From positions 18,186,001 to 18,250,000 of the forward strand of contig CM042020.1 of NCBI GenBank assembly GCA_023525975.1: a stretch of 64,000 bases of DNA, in the 5' to 3' direction. The position numbers and the translations under genes were made by a program. The stretch comes from Smallanthus sonchifolius. Lineage: Eukaryota > Streptophyta > Magnoliopsida > Asterales > Asteraceae. This document shows, one piece after another, positions 19,139 to 30,450 of the stretch; positions within the stretch are counted from its first letter, which is position 1, and every line of letters begins with the position of its first letter. A model generated the notes under the pieces. It was not told where the DNA came from and ran no database searches. It worked only from the letters and a program-made list of their open reading frames with translations.

Positions 19139-22017
19139 CTAGCTCCTCTTCAAGAAATCCTTTAACGAGAATGGCAATAGTACATCCTGCATTAAAATAA
19201 GTACCAAGGGTGAAGTTTGGGAAGCAGTTAAACACCTTTAAAACCACGAAAATATATATATATTTTTTCAACTTATGTTAACATACTAGTCATTGTGTGG
19301 TAATATTACAATCTTGGTTTTAAAAAGAGCGCATGAGGCGTGAGGTGCAATCAGGAAACGCCTAAGGACCTTAAGGCTGTGCCTCATGCACATCTGGGTC
19401 AAAATTGTGGTCTGTAGGAGGGTGGTATGTAAAAACAACCAAAGGGATGAAGAGATTATGAATGGTTTACTTATAAAAAGACTGATATGTAAAAGAGATG
19501 AGATAAATGCAGCTTTTAGTTGTACATAAAGCTTATTTAGTTATACATAGAGCAACACTCACGTACGTGAAGCCCTCACCTCACGCCTCCGCTTTCAGGA
19601 CCTAAACGTTTCGGTGCGCCTTGCGCTTTTTTTAAACCAAGATTACAATACCAAGAAACATACGGATAATGATGAATCTATTATATATCCATCTTATTAA
19701 GGTCGAATGATCGGAGGATTTCAATATGAACCAAAACAAAGCAAAAGAGTTTCAATCTTTTACCTTTCCGAGTTCTTCACTCAAGCATTGTCTAACTACA
19801 GTCGCCTGCTGTATTATCCTTTCTAGTTCTGAATAACTTGACATGGATTCACGTGCTGAGAGTAACATGAATCACGAGAATTAAGAGCTAAGACGTAAAA
19901 GAACAGGTTCTAAGGGAGAAACAATTACATGCATAAGATGAGTAAAACAAGAAATCTTAAAATATACACACCCATAATTGCTCTGTTCAAGTTATCTACA
20001 ACATGTTGTCGGTACTCCAAGCTAAGTAGATGAAACACAGGTGATTTTTCTGGTTCATCATAAGCAAGTAAGGCCATAAAATCCTGCATGAAAGTAACTC
20101 ATTTATTAACCGAACTCGTAAAAAGAGACTTTCTTCCATGAATCCATGAAAATAAAATGTACTTCGAGCTTTCCAACATATTTTTGCACTTTCCCAAAAG
20201 GGGTCAACTTGGCCTTAGCAAAGTCAATTGCTTCTGTGCTGCCACAAAATATGTACATTTAATTAAAAAGATACATAAAGCTTCAGATAAACTTAACAAG
20301 TAAGCAATACTGTTATCGTGCTCACCTTTTCCTTGAGCAGATAAGTTCAACAAAATGAAGGCTCAAAAGATCAAAAAGCAGGTCTTTATTATTTTCAAGT
20401 AGATCAGGTGACATTTGTTCTGTCAAATGAATAGCATCCAATGCATCACCCTTTAAAGCGAATTGTAAAATCCCTGAAAAGGTTATTTAAAGAGTCTCAT
20501 AAGAGGCATATCCATATGCAAATAAGCAAAAAAAACATCTTTATATACAGAACTCTTGGCAACTTTATTTAGCTAAAAATAGACAGAAACGCAATGCAAC
20601 TCTATTTAATATTTTGATCATTTTCAGAATAAAGAGCCGTACGTTTTCTTTTCTCCATGTCCTCCAGCTGAGTAGCAGATACTTTTAATCCAGCAGAAGC
20701 AACAAGTGATTCCACAGTGTCTTTATAGCAACCATGTATGAGATATGATAAAATAATATTGTGGCTATCTTTGTCGTTAATTTTCTGCCAAGTTCATTAG
20801 TGAAATTTGAAGTTATAATTAAAAATTTAGAAGAAAAAATAGAGCACCAGAATAATAATATATCGCTAGTTGCAACCCGTGAACGTAGGCCACACCTACC
20901 GAACCACGTTAATTCTCGTGTTCTTTCAATCTCGTTTATTGTGTGTGTATGTGTACGTGTGATCTGACCTAACACACTCCTGCCTACGTGGCAGGGATTC
21001 TTCACTTTTTAGTGAAACCACTACACATAGCCTAAAATAAATTTTGGACGCCTTTCAACACGCTTGACCTATACCCCACCCAGCTAAAAAAGTTATCCGA
21101 CCCATTTCATCTATTTGAGATAAAGCACAACCCAATAACTGAGTCAAATTGTCACCTTGTTAATTACTATTTTCTTTTACATTTGCTTCAAGTCAACTAG
21201 AAAAGTAGGAACTACATAAAAGAATATCATAAACACAAAATGAAACCTTTCAAGGTAAAGAAAATTAGAAAAGTAAAAACACCTAACTATCTTCTTCTCC
21301 AAAAATTCAAGTTAACACTACAAATAAACAGCATAGCATAAACATAATAAAAAGCACCCAAACTTTCTTGTTTTCCAAAAGTTCAAGGGATCATGGATAA
21401 CCAAGCTAAAATCGCGTGTTTACTTGATGTTCGAGTAATATTATGCGAGTAACATCAGCACCAAAAGTTACTGTAATTACTGATTCTATCATCTGCTACC
21501 TTAATCACAAAGGTGTTGAAATACAAATAATCTATAAGATGCCATCCAAGTCATAATAGAATTGACACAAAAACTCAAGAACCAAGAATTAGTCATAGTC
21601 ATGACATTGGTATCACCTGAATTGGTCACTAAATTATCTATCTAAAGCAAATCTGATTTAGGGCTCAGAGTTTAAATCCTAGTGAAAAAGTTCCAGCAAC
21701 AATGCGGATTTCAACCATCACTAAATCTCCAATCCAGCACTCTCAATCTAGAATATTAGGTTTTCAATTTGGGATTATGCAAACTTCACTAATTTAGGAT
21801 GCAGAAACCTACAATTTCACAATTATGAACCCTAGAAAACCAAAAACCATACGAAATCGTCAACAAACCACAATTAATGGCTAAAATCAATCACAAACAG
21901 TTGAAAGATGCATCGTTGACTAACAAACGATACAGTTTTCAGAGGATTCGGATATCGAAAATAAGTAGAATCAATCGAACTTACGATTTGCTCGTACTGC
22001 CTTGGATCGACATCCAT
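19139..22017 (-). CDS. GID8: GID8-like protein with LisH, CTLH and CRA domains, 7 exons, 216 aa
   Basis: Exons (minus strand): 22017-21985, 20784-20643, 20473-20326, 20238-20163, 20083-19972, 19855-19764, 19186-19139. All junctions are GT-AG and the phases close to 651 nt. The N-terminus MDVDPRQYEQI is the plant hallmark. LisH covers about 17-49 (HNIILSYLIHG), CTLH about 55-112 (LLENNKDLLFDLLSLHFVEL) and CRA follows (TPFGKVQKYV; DFMALLAYDEPEKSP). GID8/TWA1 is a scaffold subunit of the CTLH/GID E3 ubiquitin ligase in the cytosol and nucleus, bridging RanBPM-like and RING subunits (family knowledge). Length matches plant orthologues. Intron 6 carries a 329-bp hAT MITE, only 122 bases from exon 6. 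Confidence 0.95.
19313..19641. mobile_element. hAT-type MITE in intron 6 of the GID8-like gene
   Basis: The 329-bp element has TIR CTTGGTTTWAAAAA, imperfect beyond that, and an 8-bp TSD ATTACAAT (19305-19312 and 19642-19649). The subterminal parts are GC-rich (GAGGCGTGAGG; CCTCACGCC) and can pair. Confidence 0.92.
21041..21155. repeat. Dispersed repeat copy in intron 1 of the GID8-like gene
   Basis: From ATTTTGGACGCC to about 21155 this segment matches 25739-25845 in the neighbouring protease gene (shared words TTTCAAC, AGCTAAAAAAG, GAGATAAAGCACAA). The two copies are diverged. It is probably a fragment of an unclassified short element. Confidence 0.75.
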
Positions 22018-22560
22018 TGTTGAACGGCTTTCTTTCTTGTTCAAAGATTATGGCTGAATTTTAATGGATCTTCACAAATTTCTACATTCCTTCACGAAAT
22101 TGTACAAATGGTTGCTTCTCAAATGAATCATGTTGTCGTTAATTAATTTGGTTTTCTATATACAGTTTCTTTAAACTCAATTATTATGGTTACGAGATCC
22201 TTTGTAATATTTGCTTTAGCAAATTTAATTTTTTAATTATATATAAGTAATAATAATAATAAGAAAATAAAAAAGTTATTGTTCGACTTTACTATGCATT
22301 GCGCCGGTGATATTAACGTGGTTAATTATGTATAGAGAGCATATGAAGTTGCGACGTTGTGGCGTGGACGGTGGTGTATGTTGTGGCGATGGTGTCTTGG
22401 CGCAGAGGACAGTGGTGTAAGTTGTGGCGACATTGACAGGTTGTGGTGGTGTTGGTGGTGTCGGTAGTGGTGGCGAGGCAATGATAGTGGTTGGAGGTGG
22501 TGATGGCAATGAGGTGGTGACAAGGCGAGTGGTGGTGTGGGCGACGACAGGTGGGGTGAT

Positions 22561-22650
22561 GATGGTGGTGGCAACGGTTGCGGCGCTGTTGATGGTGGTG
22601 GCAACGGTTACGGCGCTGTTGATGGTGGTGGCAACTTCGATGGTGCTCGT
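22561..22650. repeat. Minisatellite, 30-bp unit, three copies
   Basis: Units at 22561-22590, 22591-22620 and 22621-22650 each begin GATGGTGGTGGCAAC. The first two differ by one base. It is set in a wider GGT/GGC-rich tract from about 22430. Confidence 0.9.
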
Positions 22651-22760
22651 GGTGTCAGCAACGAGTAGGTCATGGCAACAAACAATGGTCGTGGGTGGTG
22701 TTGACTCATTGGATATGTTTTAACTTAACAAATTTTATAAGAGTTACCTGTTTTGAACTC

Positions 22761-22824
22761 TTGTATAATATGATTAGATCTTAAATAAGCCGTTGTATAA
22801 TATGATTAGATCTTAAATAAGCCG
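22761..22824. repeat. Perfect 32-bp tandem duplication
   Basis: 22761-22792 is repeated as 22793-22824. The unit contains ATGATTAGATCTTAAATAAG. Confidence 0.9.
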
Positions 22825-23517
22825 TTGTACAATTTGAGTTAACCCAAGTAGAGCTAAATACAAATTTTATTTACCCAAATCAAATAATTTCTTAAAGAAT
22901 GAGTTGTCACCCAAAATGTGAACAACATCATCAATGGTTAACGAGAGCATACATATCAACAAAAGCAAATACCTAATAATGTTCATAAAAATAAAAAGTT
23001 ACTAGTTCTAGTAATATCGTGGATTTGAATAGAAGAAATTACCTTGTCACTCAATGATCAACCACTAAGAAGAAAAACAACAACTAATCAATAATAAGTC
23101 TGAAAGAAAACCATGTAACAACAAATCAATATACAACAGGGTGACGAGATTAAAAAAAGTGACACGTGAGAATACCGTAATTCACATATTGGTGGGTGAA
23201 CGATCGGGAATAGAATTCCGAAACCCAACCATCCTAGGTTAGAATTTTTGGAATTGATTCCCTCTTTTGATACCCGTCACTTACCCCATACAAGTGATTT
23301 GAGTGAATATATCTATGATTTCATTCCCTTATTCTTAAACTATACCAAACACCCCCAAAATACAATTAACACGTGGATTTTGACTTTAACGATAAACCAC
23401 ACAATCCAAAGTTCGAGACATTTCCCCGTGTTACCGCCCTCTGCCCTTCCGGAACAACCCCCAATCACACACACACACACACACAAAAACACACAGTCCT
23501 CGCTCGTATCTCTGGAA

Positions 23518-26001
23518 ATGGGTTGGCTATGGCGGATTTCACCTCTCACGATCTTCTTCTTCTTCTTCATCTTCTCGTCATCTCTCATAACCTCCATCTC
23601 AACGTCATCCACTTCTGATCTCTTCCAACAATGGTGTCAGCACTACGGGAGATCATATTCCACAGAGGAAGAATACTTCTACAGGTTCAACGTCTTCCAG
23701 GACAACTACGCTTACATTCTTCATTACAACACGAATTCCAGTTCTTCCTATACGCTTTCTCTCAACGCCTTCGCCGATCTCACTCACCATGAGTTCAAAC
23801 TTGCTCGATTGCGCGGCCTCTCGGCGTCCGCTCCTTCCGGTGATCTGATCAGGCTTAATCGCGGCGGTTCGTTGATTCAATCGTCTGCAAATCTGCCGCA
23901 ATCTCTCGATTGGAGAGAGAAAGGAGCCGTTACTAATGTCAAAGATCAAGGCAGTTGTGGTATGTTTTTGTGTTTATATTTGTTTAAAATATCTTACTCG
24001 ATTACAAATTAGGGTTTACAATACATTGTTCGGAACAATTGTGACCTAGCTATTACCTATAGTCTTCAATTTTCTGATTAGGATTATAGGTTAATCAATG
24101 TTCTTACTTGTTCTTTCAGGAAACCCTAGATGTTGACTCAGTAATCAGTTCATGTTTGTTTGATGAACTTATAGCATGATTCTATGCATAATACTATCTC
24201 CATTCCAAAATGAATTAGATACAAAATCACAGTCTAGATTAAATTTTAAAAAGGGAGGCATACGGGCCGTATGAGTTGCGATTATCTCTTATTCGGGCCA
24301 TGTGAGTTGTGTTTTTCTCTAAGACTGGCCTTATGATAGAAAGCTATACGGGCTGCTGACAAATGCTATACTGGCCGTATAGCTTTGCTGACTGACACAG
24401 AAGCGATTGATGTGATGGCGTACACCACTGATAGATGCTATACGGGCAGTATAACCTTTTTCCGTCATCTACACGGCTCGTATGATGATGTCACCTGGTG
24501 TTTTGATGACGTCACTTGGTGTAACTATAGTAAAACCTTTTTTAAAATAATCACATTTATTGTACAGGTGCATGCTGGTCATTCTCAGCCACCGGAGCAA
24601 TGGAGGGCATTAATCAAATAGTGACCGGATCTCTTATCAGCCTTTCTGAGCAGGAGTTGGTTGATTGTGATAGAAGCTTCAACAATGGCTGCGAGGGTGG
24701 ACTTATGGATTATGCCTATGAATTTGTGATAAAGAACAAGGGAATTGATACAGAAGAGGATTACCCGTACCAAGGCAGAGCAACTACCTGCAATAAAAAC
24801 AAAGTAATAAATCCGTCTTATCGTTTCTATCTTTATCCTAATTCAAATTCTCTAATCGTCAGTTAAACTGCAGCTGAACACACATGTTGTCACTATTGAT
24901 GGTTACAAAGATATTCTTGAAAACAATGAAGATCAACTACTTCAAGCTGTTGCAAATCAACCTGTTAGTGTAGGTATATGTGGCAGTGAGAGAGCTTTTC
25001 AATTATACTCAAAGGTTAGTGTTCCTGAATCTTGATTACCCTGATAACCCTCTTGAAGAAATGCAGTTCATGGATTTATTGAGTTTATAATCAGGGGATA
25101 TTCAGTGGGCCATGCTCGACTTCTTTAGACCATGCAGTACTGATAGTTGGATACGATTCCAAAGATGGAGTTGATTACTGGATTATAAAGAATTCATGGG
25201 GAAAATCATGGGGAATGGATGGCTATATGTATATGGCACGCAATACAGGGGATTCACATGGAATATGTGGGATTAACATGCTAGCTTCTTATCCAATAAA
25301 GACTAGCCCTAATCCACCACCATCACCTACTCCAAAACCAGTCAAATGTAATTTATTTTCATGGTGTGGTGAAGGTGAAACCTGTTGTTGTGCTACAAAA
25401 GTTCTTGGGATATGCCTGAAATGGATGTGTTGCGAGTTGAACGCCTCTGTATGTTGTAAGGACCATCGTCACTGTTGCCCTTCTGATTATCCAATATGTG
25501 ATTCTCAAAGGAACTTGTGCCTCAAGGTTAGTTTATTGATATTGGTTAATTGTTCTTGATTATTACAGCCTGGGTTGGATTAGGGGTCAAATGGGCTAGG
25601 TGTGTCATATTTAAGTACATGTGGAAGTAGATCAGGTTGGGTTGACATGCTAACGCCTTTTCTTCTTTTTTCAAGTATTACAAATATGCAATGGGTTAAA
25701 TATGATTTAGAATTCAATATTATCACAATATCATTCCAATTTTGGACGGCTTTCAACATGCTTCACCTAAACCCTGCTTAGCTAAAAAAGGTATTCGACC
25801 CATTTTATCTGTTTGAGATAAAGCACAAACCAATACACGAGTCAAGTGAAGTAAGATACTTGTATCGAGTGCCCTGATTTTTAACACTCCATACGAACAT
25901 GATTGCAGCAATCAGGCAATGGTACATTAGCAATACAACCCAAGAAGAACAGCAGTTTTGGGAGATCAGGTGGCCAAAGTTCCCTCCAACAATACTTTTG
26001 A
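23518..26001 (+). CDS. XBCP3: Papain-type cysteine protease with granulin domain (XBCP3-like), 5 exons, 447 aa
   Basis: Exons: 23518-23959, 24568-24803, 24874-25014, 25095-25526, 25909-26001. All are GT-AG and total 1344 nt. Residues 1 to about 30 are a signal peptide with a Phe-rich core. An I29 propeptide inhibitor follows (YFYRFNVFQDN; LNAFADLTHHEF). The mature C1A domain starts near LPQSLDWREKGAV (about 122), with oxyanion Gln144, catalytic Cys150 (GSCGACWSF), His286 (LDHAV) and Asn306 (KNSWG). A Pro-rich linker (344-356) leads to a granulin domain of paired cysteines (358 to about 414). The last exon adds a basic 30-residue tail. Granulin-bearing plant proteases (RD21/XBCP3 groups) act in vacuole or ER-derived bodies in senescence and defence. 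The residue pattern is closest to XBCP3. All catalytic residues are intact. Start is the first ATG before the signal peptide. Confidence 0.95.
25739..25845. repeat. Dispersed repeat copy in intron 4 of the protease gene
   Basis: This is the partner of 21041-21155, diverged but collinear. Confidence 0.75.
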
Positions 26002-26577
26002 AGGTGATACATATTACTTCTTTGATGATTTCACCTAGAAGCATATTTTTAAACCATTGGCAGCTATTTTACTACATATTTATAAACATATGATGAGTTC
26101 AGCTCAGATTTATTCATGTTTGTTGTAGAATCCAATACATGAAACATGGATGGATGGTATTTTGTTTTTGTGATAAATCCTTTCGAGATAGATACAAGAA
26201 GCAAACATATGTATGCCTAAATATTATCTTATACCATAGAAACCTAAGCATGTCGTTCATCACAAAACCAAAGTTGAGAAATGTAACCGCCAAAAGCTAC
26301 AAGAACTGCATGAAGAACTAAGCATGCCGTTCATCGCTAAGCCAAAGTTGAGAACTGTAACCGCTAAAAACTACAAGAACCGCATGAACACCTTACAGAA
26401 CCGTTAAGAACTGTAAATAAACACAATTCTGTATAATGATGATGATGATAACTTAGAACACTACCGAGTATCAGAATCTTTACAATTATAAGAAACCCAG
26501 AAAAACAAAATTGAAAACAACATATAAATAAAGAGCTAATTGGGTAACTATAAAAATCAGAAATTTTTAATTGATGA

Positions 26578-27423
26578 TCAAGAAGATGATGAAGGAAACA
26601 CATCTTTAACTGCAGAAGCAGCAGACAAGTAATTAAGAGTATTCCTCAACGTCTCCTTCTCTCGCTTCAATCTCACCATAGTATCCTCCAACTCCAGCAA
26701 CGCCTGCTGCTCTCTCGGCGCCCCTTCAAACGTACTCCCCACAAAGAACGAAAACGGCGTCGGAAAAAGATTCCGGCGTAAATCCCCAGCCTCTTTCTTC
26801 GGCTTCCCATTCAACCGATTCGATAACCTAATCACATCCTTCATATGACTCTCCACTTCATTTGCCAACCCTTCCAAATCCTCCTCACCGTTCCCCGACG
26901 GCCGGTCCTCCAACCACACCACCTCCGCCACCAGATAGGGTTTCGTCCGTACAATCTTCGTAACCCTAAACCGCTCTTGACCTTTGCATATTATAAAGAA
27001 CCGGTCGTCGACGAGGCGCTCGTGCTTCACGACCTCCCCGACGCACCCCACGTCTGCCGTACCGGTGGTGGCATCGGTGTAAATAACGCCGAATCGGAGG
27101 TCGGTTTGGAGGAGAGTGTGCATCATAATCCGGTAACGGTATTCGAAGATCTGTAACGGGAGGATTGCGCCGGGGAAGAGGACGAGTGGGAGAGGGAATA
27201 ACGGGAGTTCTACGATGTCATTCGAATTGGGGGAAATGTTTTTCTCGTGCTTCTCGGAGGAGCAGCGAAGGGTGGAGGTAGGCTTCCGGTGACGGCGGTG
27301 GTGGTGGGGAAGGGCGGTTGAATTGAAATTATTTGGTGAAAATGAAAGGGTGTGGAAGGTAGGGTTTTTGTGGTGGGTGAGGTAAGAGGAAGAAGGGGAA
27401 GGGAGGAGTTGAGGGAGAGACAT
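26578..27423 (-). CDS. LON N-terminal-domain protein, plastid type, single exon, 281 aa
   Basis: The uninterrupted frame starts at MSLPQLLPS (ATG at 27423). An ATG nine codons upstream is in frame, but its peptide (MYFFQNHTL) does not look like a plastid signal, so the second Met is preferred. Residues 1 to about 65 are Ser/Thr/His-rich and free of acidic residues until the region SSEKHEKN, consistent with a transit peptide. The LON substrate-binding domain follows (VELPLFPLPLVLFPGAILPL, then FEYRYRIM). There is no AAA+ or Ser-Lys protease domain, so it is not a full Lon protease. The C-terminus (about 245-270) is a predicted coiled coil. Plant homologues are annotated only as ATP-dependent protease La domain proteins and their role is unknown. 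Confidence 0.93.
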   Translation of the reverse strand: MSLPQLLPSPSSSYLTHHKNPTFHTLSFSPNNFNSTALPHHHRRHRKPTSTLRCSSEKHEKNISPNSNDIVELPLFPLPLVLFPGAILPLQIFEYRYRIMMHTLLQTDLRFGVIYTDATTGTADVGCVGEVVKHERLVDDRFFIICKGQERFRVTKIVRTKPYLVAEVVWLEDRPSGNGEEDLEGLANEVESHMKDVIRLSNRLNGKPKKEAGDLRRNLFPTPFSFFVGSTFEGAPREQQALLELEDTMVRLKREKETLRNTLNYLSAASAVKDVFPSSSS

Positions 27424-28616
27424 TAGTGTGTGATTTTGAAAGAAATACACACAGTGTGCATTGGGGGGAAGAAGAAGGAAGAGAAGGAGATGGAGTTTCT
27501 CTCTCTAGAAGAGTCTTTTAGAGAGAGAAAGTAAAGGTTCTGGTGGAATCGGAGAGACCATATGATGTGGATAAGAGTTTTTGTTTCCGATTTTTTGTAG
27601 TTTCGTAAGTGGTTATCAATTTCACACGTGGAATTATTTTATGGCTTTTACAGGAAATGAGCAATAAGTGTGATCATTCTATCATAATGTTGACTTGTTA
27701 AAGTAAATTTATATTTTTTTTTGAGGTTTAAAACCTCTCTCTGTTTATGTGTTTGTGGTTTAACCCAATCATGTTTATTGTTAGCAACCACATGTTACTT
27801 TTATAAACATCATGTATACCAATTCTAGTGTATATGAGCATAATCTTAAAGCAACATGAACATGAAGTGGTTGATCGCTTCTTACAAGACTAAGACTAAA
27901 TAGGTAATGATCACCGGCTAATTATCGTATACAACTTTTAGATCATCCTAAGACCCGTGAAACTGTATGTCAATGACATGTTTTATCCCATCTATGCCTC
28001 GGACCTAAATTAGAAATGGAAATCACTGATTAAGCTATCCAATTTAAAGTTTTGGTCTTCAACCCAAGAATGTCATAGAATTCATGACTCAACCACCTTA
28101 GTGAGCACAACCCAATCTTGGTGTTTGGGTGGTACTCTCTTTGATGGTTTTATGTGTGCAAGACTATAAATAACGACACATCTAATAACATATGATCATA
28201 TACAGACACACACCAGAGTAAGTTGACGCCGATCACGTATTTAGATATTAGAAAATGCATCAAATGAGTTTTAAACTTGGTTATCGTACCCAAACCGTAT
28301 CTCGATGTTTATGGTTTCACACTAGTAAAATTCATACAAATCTTTGTAGGTGATGGTACCTTGGTTCATGAGTCTTATATACTCATTTTACATGAGAAAT
28401 ACACATTTCTCGGTACATGACAAAGTCTACTCATGTCATGCACTTTGTCTCCAGTAGCTCTTCAAGATTTACATTTCTTGGGTAGATCTTTTTTGAAAGA
28501 AACACATTTTCTAATAAAAGAACCAAGTTATTACGGGCGTATACATAATGGGCGTATACGTGACAAAGTTATTACACTTGTGTAAAAAGAATTGTGTACG
28601 TGAGATGAGATACGAC
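27424..28616. other. Upstream of the LON-domain gene, then featureless sequence
   Basis: Pyrimidine-purine tracts at about 27480-27545 probably lie in the 5' UTR or promoter of the LON-domain gene. From about 27700 the sequence has no open frame of note and no repeat I could bound. Confidence 0.5.
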
Positions 28617-29032
28617 CAATGTTTTCAGAACCGGACCGGACGTCGAACCGGTCTCCTTACCGGTCCACTGGTCGGACCGGTCCGACCAGTCGGACCGGAT
28701 TTAAGAACCGGACGACGTCATAAATATTATAAAAATATATCAGTCTAAATAGCCATTAATCCTTTCAAAAACCACCAACAAGTCAATTCCAATAATTTTA
28801 AACCAACAATTACCTACGAAATACGAAGCCAAGAGACTTAAAAAAGATAAAAAAAAAAAAAAAATAGTCAAGCGGTTCAACCGGTCCGACCACCCGGTTT
28901 CCGGTCCGACCGCCGGTTCAACCGGTCCGACCACCGGTTCGCTGCAGAAACGGTTCAACACATGTAACCGGACCGATCAGACCACCGGTTCCCGGTCCGA
29001 CCGGCCGGTCCGGTCCGGGTTTCAAAACATTG
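28617..29032. mobile_element. hAT-type MITE rich in ACCGGTTC words
   Basis: The 416-bp element starts CAATGTTTT and ends AAAACATTG, with TIRs extending through GGACCGG. TSD is the 8-bp GATACGAC (28609-28616 and 29033-29040). Both arms are packed with CCGGTCCGACC and ACCGGTTC words around an AT-rich centre. It is far more GC-rich than its surroundings. Confidence 0.94.
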
Positions 29033-29925
29033 GATACGACCGAGGAATCCGACAATTTTTTTATTTTTGCCACGTACCAATATGTTATTACACGTGTGTA
29101 TGTTGGCGTATATCAAGGGTGGTATACGACCGTATAAAAGGATGAGTCACAATATCGAATCTGCCATGTGTCACCGCGACTTGAAAACTATCTGCAGTGA
29201 ATTTGGCTACAAAAGCTCAGCCAAAAGTCTCATTCTTACACATCTTTTGTGTTTCTCCATTTAAGGCAGACGGACGAGTCAATCGATAAAGCTCATTTTT
29301 ACCCTCAACTCTTACGAACCGAAAGAATGGGGACAAATCAATACCACATCATGCTGAAGGCGGAATATAGGGAGTTTATTTCTGAGTTCGTGTTGGAAGT
29401 CTTTTTATATCGTAGTTGAGGAGGCTAGAGTCACACCTGATGATGTGAAGCGTATTTTCTAGCCACAACAATTCCCATGCATGATTTATTTGACTCTAAG
29501 CTAGTAGGTTGTGTATAATTATTGATTATGTTTGAGATCTATCTTTGATTGTTGATAAACTACCTACACGTTTAGAGGATTGACGAAATAGTCGACAATA
29601 GGAGTTTCTTTATTTTCGTGGTGTACTAAGACTATAAAGTTTATGATGAGAACGACACGTACTTAAAAGGATCTTAATTCTATGTTGATGAATTTTAATT
29701 AACTCATACTTAAGATGAAAATTTTTAAAGGACTGAGTGCAGAAAACCTAAAACGAAAGCTCATGACTAGTGAGAAGTACTACATTTTCTATTATTTTTA
29801 GAAACTCAAACCAAATATGTAAGAGATAAATTTGATAAGATTTATAGATGTGGTGTGCTAAATCTCATGATAGATGATACAATGATTAAGTAATATAAAT
29901 TGGACTTTATAAAAGAATATTTTAT
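29033..29925. other. Non-coding stretch
   Basis: No gene or bounded element is seen. Frames are short and interrupted. Confidence 0.5.
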
Positions 29926-30450
29926 GGGAAAATTTCAAAAATAAACATCTAACTTTTCCTTTTTCCCCAAAGTAAACATTGAAAAGTCAACTTCCACTGA
30001 ATAAACACACCAAAATCGCCGGCTTCATGGCTGCCATAAAAACTGACACGTGTTAAGGTTTAGACGAATTCGCCGAAATATGTAAAGGTTTAGGAGAATT
30101 CACCGAAATATGTAAAGGTTTAGGCGAATTCGTAGGAATATGTAAAGTTTTTGGCGAATCACTGGTACATGTAAAGGTTTAGGCGAATTGCCGTAATATG
30201 TAAAGGTTTAGGCGAATTCATCGGAAAATGTAAAAGTTTAGGTGAATTCGTGGGATTATGTAAAGGTTTAGGTGAATTCGCTAGAATAGCTAACACGTGT
30301 TAGTTTTTTATAGCACCACGAAGCCGGCGATTTCGGCCCATCTGATAAATGTTTCGACGATTTTGATGTATTTATTCAGTGAAAGTTGACTTTTCAATGT
30401 TTAGTTTTGGGAAAAGAAAAAGTCACATGTTCATTTTCGAATTTTTTTTC
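29926..30450. mobile_element. Mutator-like MITE with a 30-bp-unit array between long inverted repeats
   Basis: The 525-bp element is flanked by the 9-bp TSD ATATTTTAT (29917-29925 and 30451-30459), the size typical of Mutator. The arms are about 130 bp (29926-30056) and 155 bp (30295-30450) and are inverted: both contain AACATTGAAAAGTCAACTTYC and CGCCGGCTTC. They enclose eight tandem 29-30 bp units. No transposase is encoded. Confidence 0.93.
30057..30294. repeat. Eight-unit tandem array inside the Mutator-like MITE
   Basis: Units start near 30057, 30087, 30117, 30147, 30176, 30205, 30235 and 30265. Each has the form GGTTTAGGCGAATTC, a variable 6 bases, then ATATGTAAA. The first unit contains the palindrome GGCGAATTCGCC in near form (GACGAATTCGCC). 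Confidence 0.93.

Larger units (their letters stand above)
22018..23517. other. Divergent intergenic region between the GID8-like and protease genes
   Basis: This 1.5-kb stretch must hold both promoters, since the flanking genes are transcribed away from each other. It contains a GGT-rich minisatellite, a 32-bp tandem duplication, a CACGTG G-box at about 23164, and an (AC)n run at 23466-23485 just upstream of the protease start. Long frames at 22276-22723 are low-complexity by-products of the minisatellite. Confidence 0.6.

Noticed and set aside
18699..19271. 190-codon minus-strand frame
   Set aside because: It runs in the wrong phase across the final exon and 3' UTR of the GID8-like gene.
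22276..22723. Long frames on both strands (Pro/Ser/His-rich and Gly/Val-rich)
   Set aside because: They are by-products of the GGT minisatellite. No start context or domain supports them.
26139..26321. Small plus-strand frame after the protease gene
   Set aside because: It lies downstream of the stop codon and has no conservation signal. It is likely 3' UTR or intergenic.
30057..30294. CRISPR-like regular repeat array
   Set aside because: The units are directly contiguous with no unique spacers and lie inside a TIR-flanked element in a plant genome.
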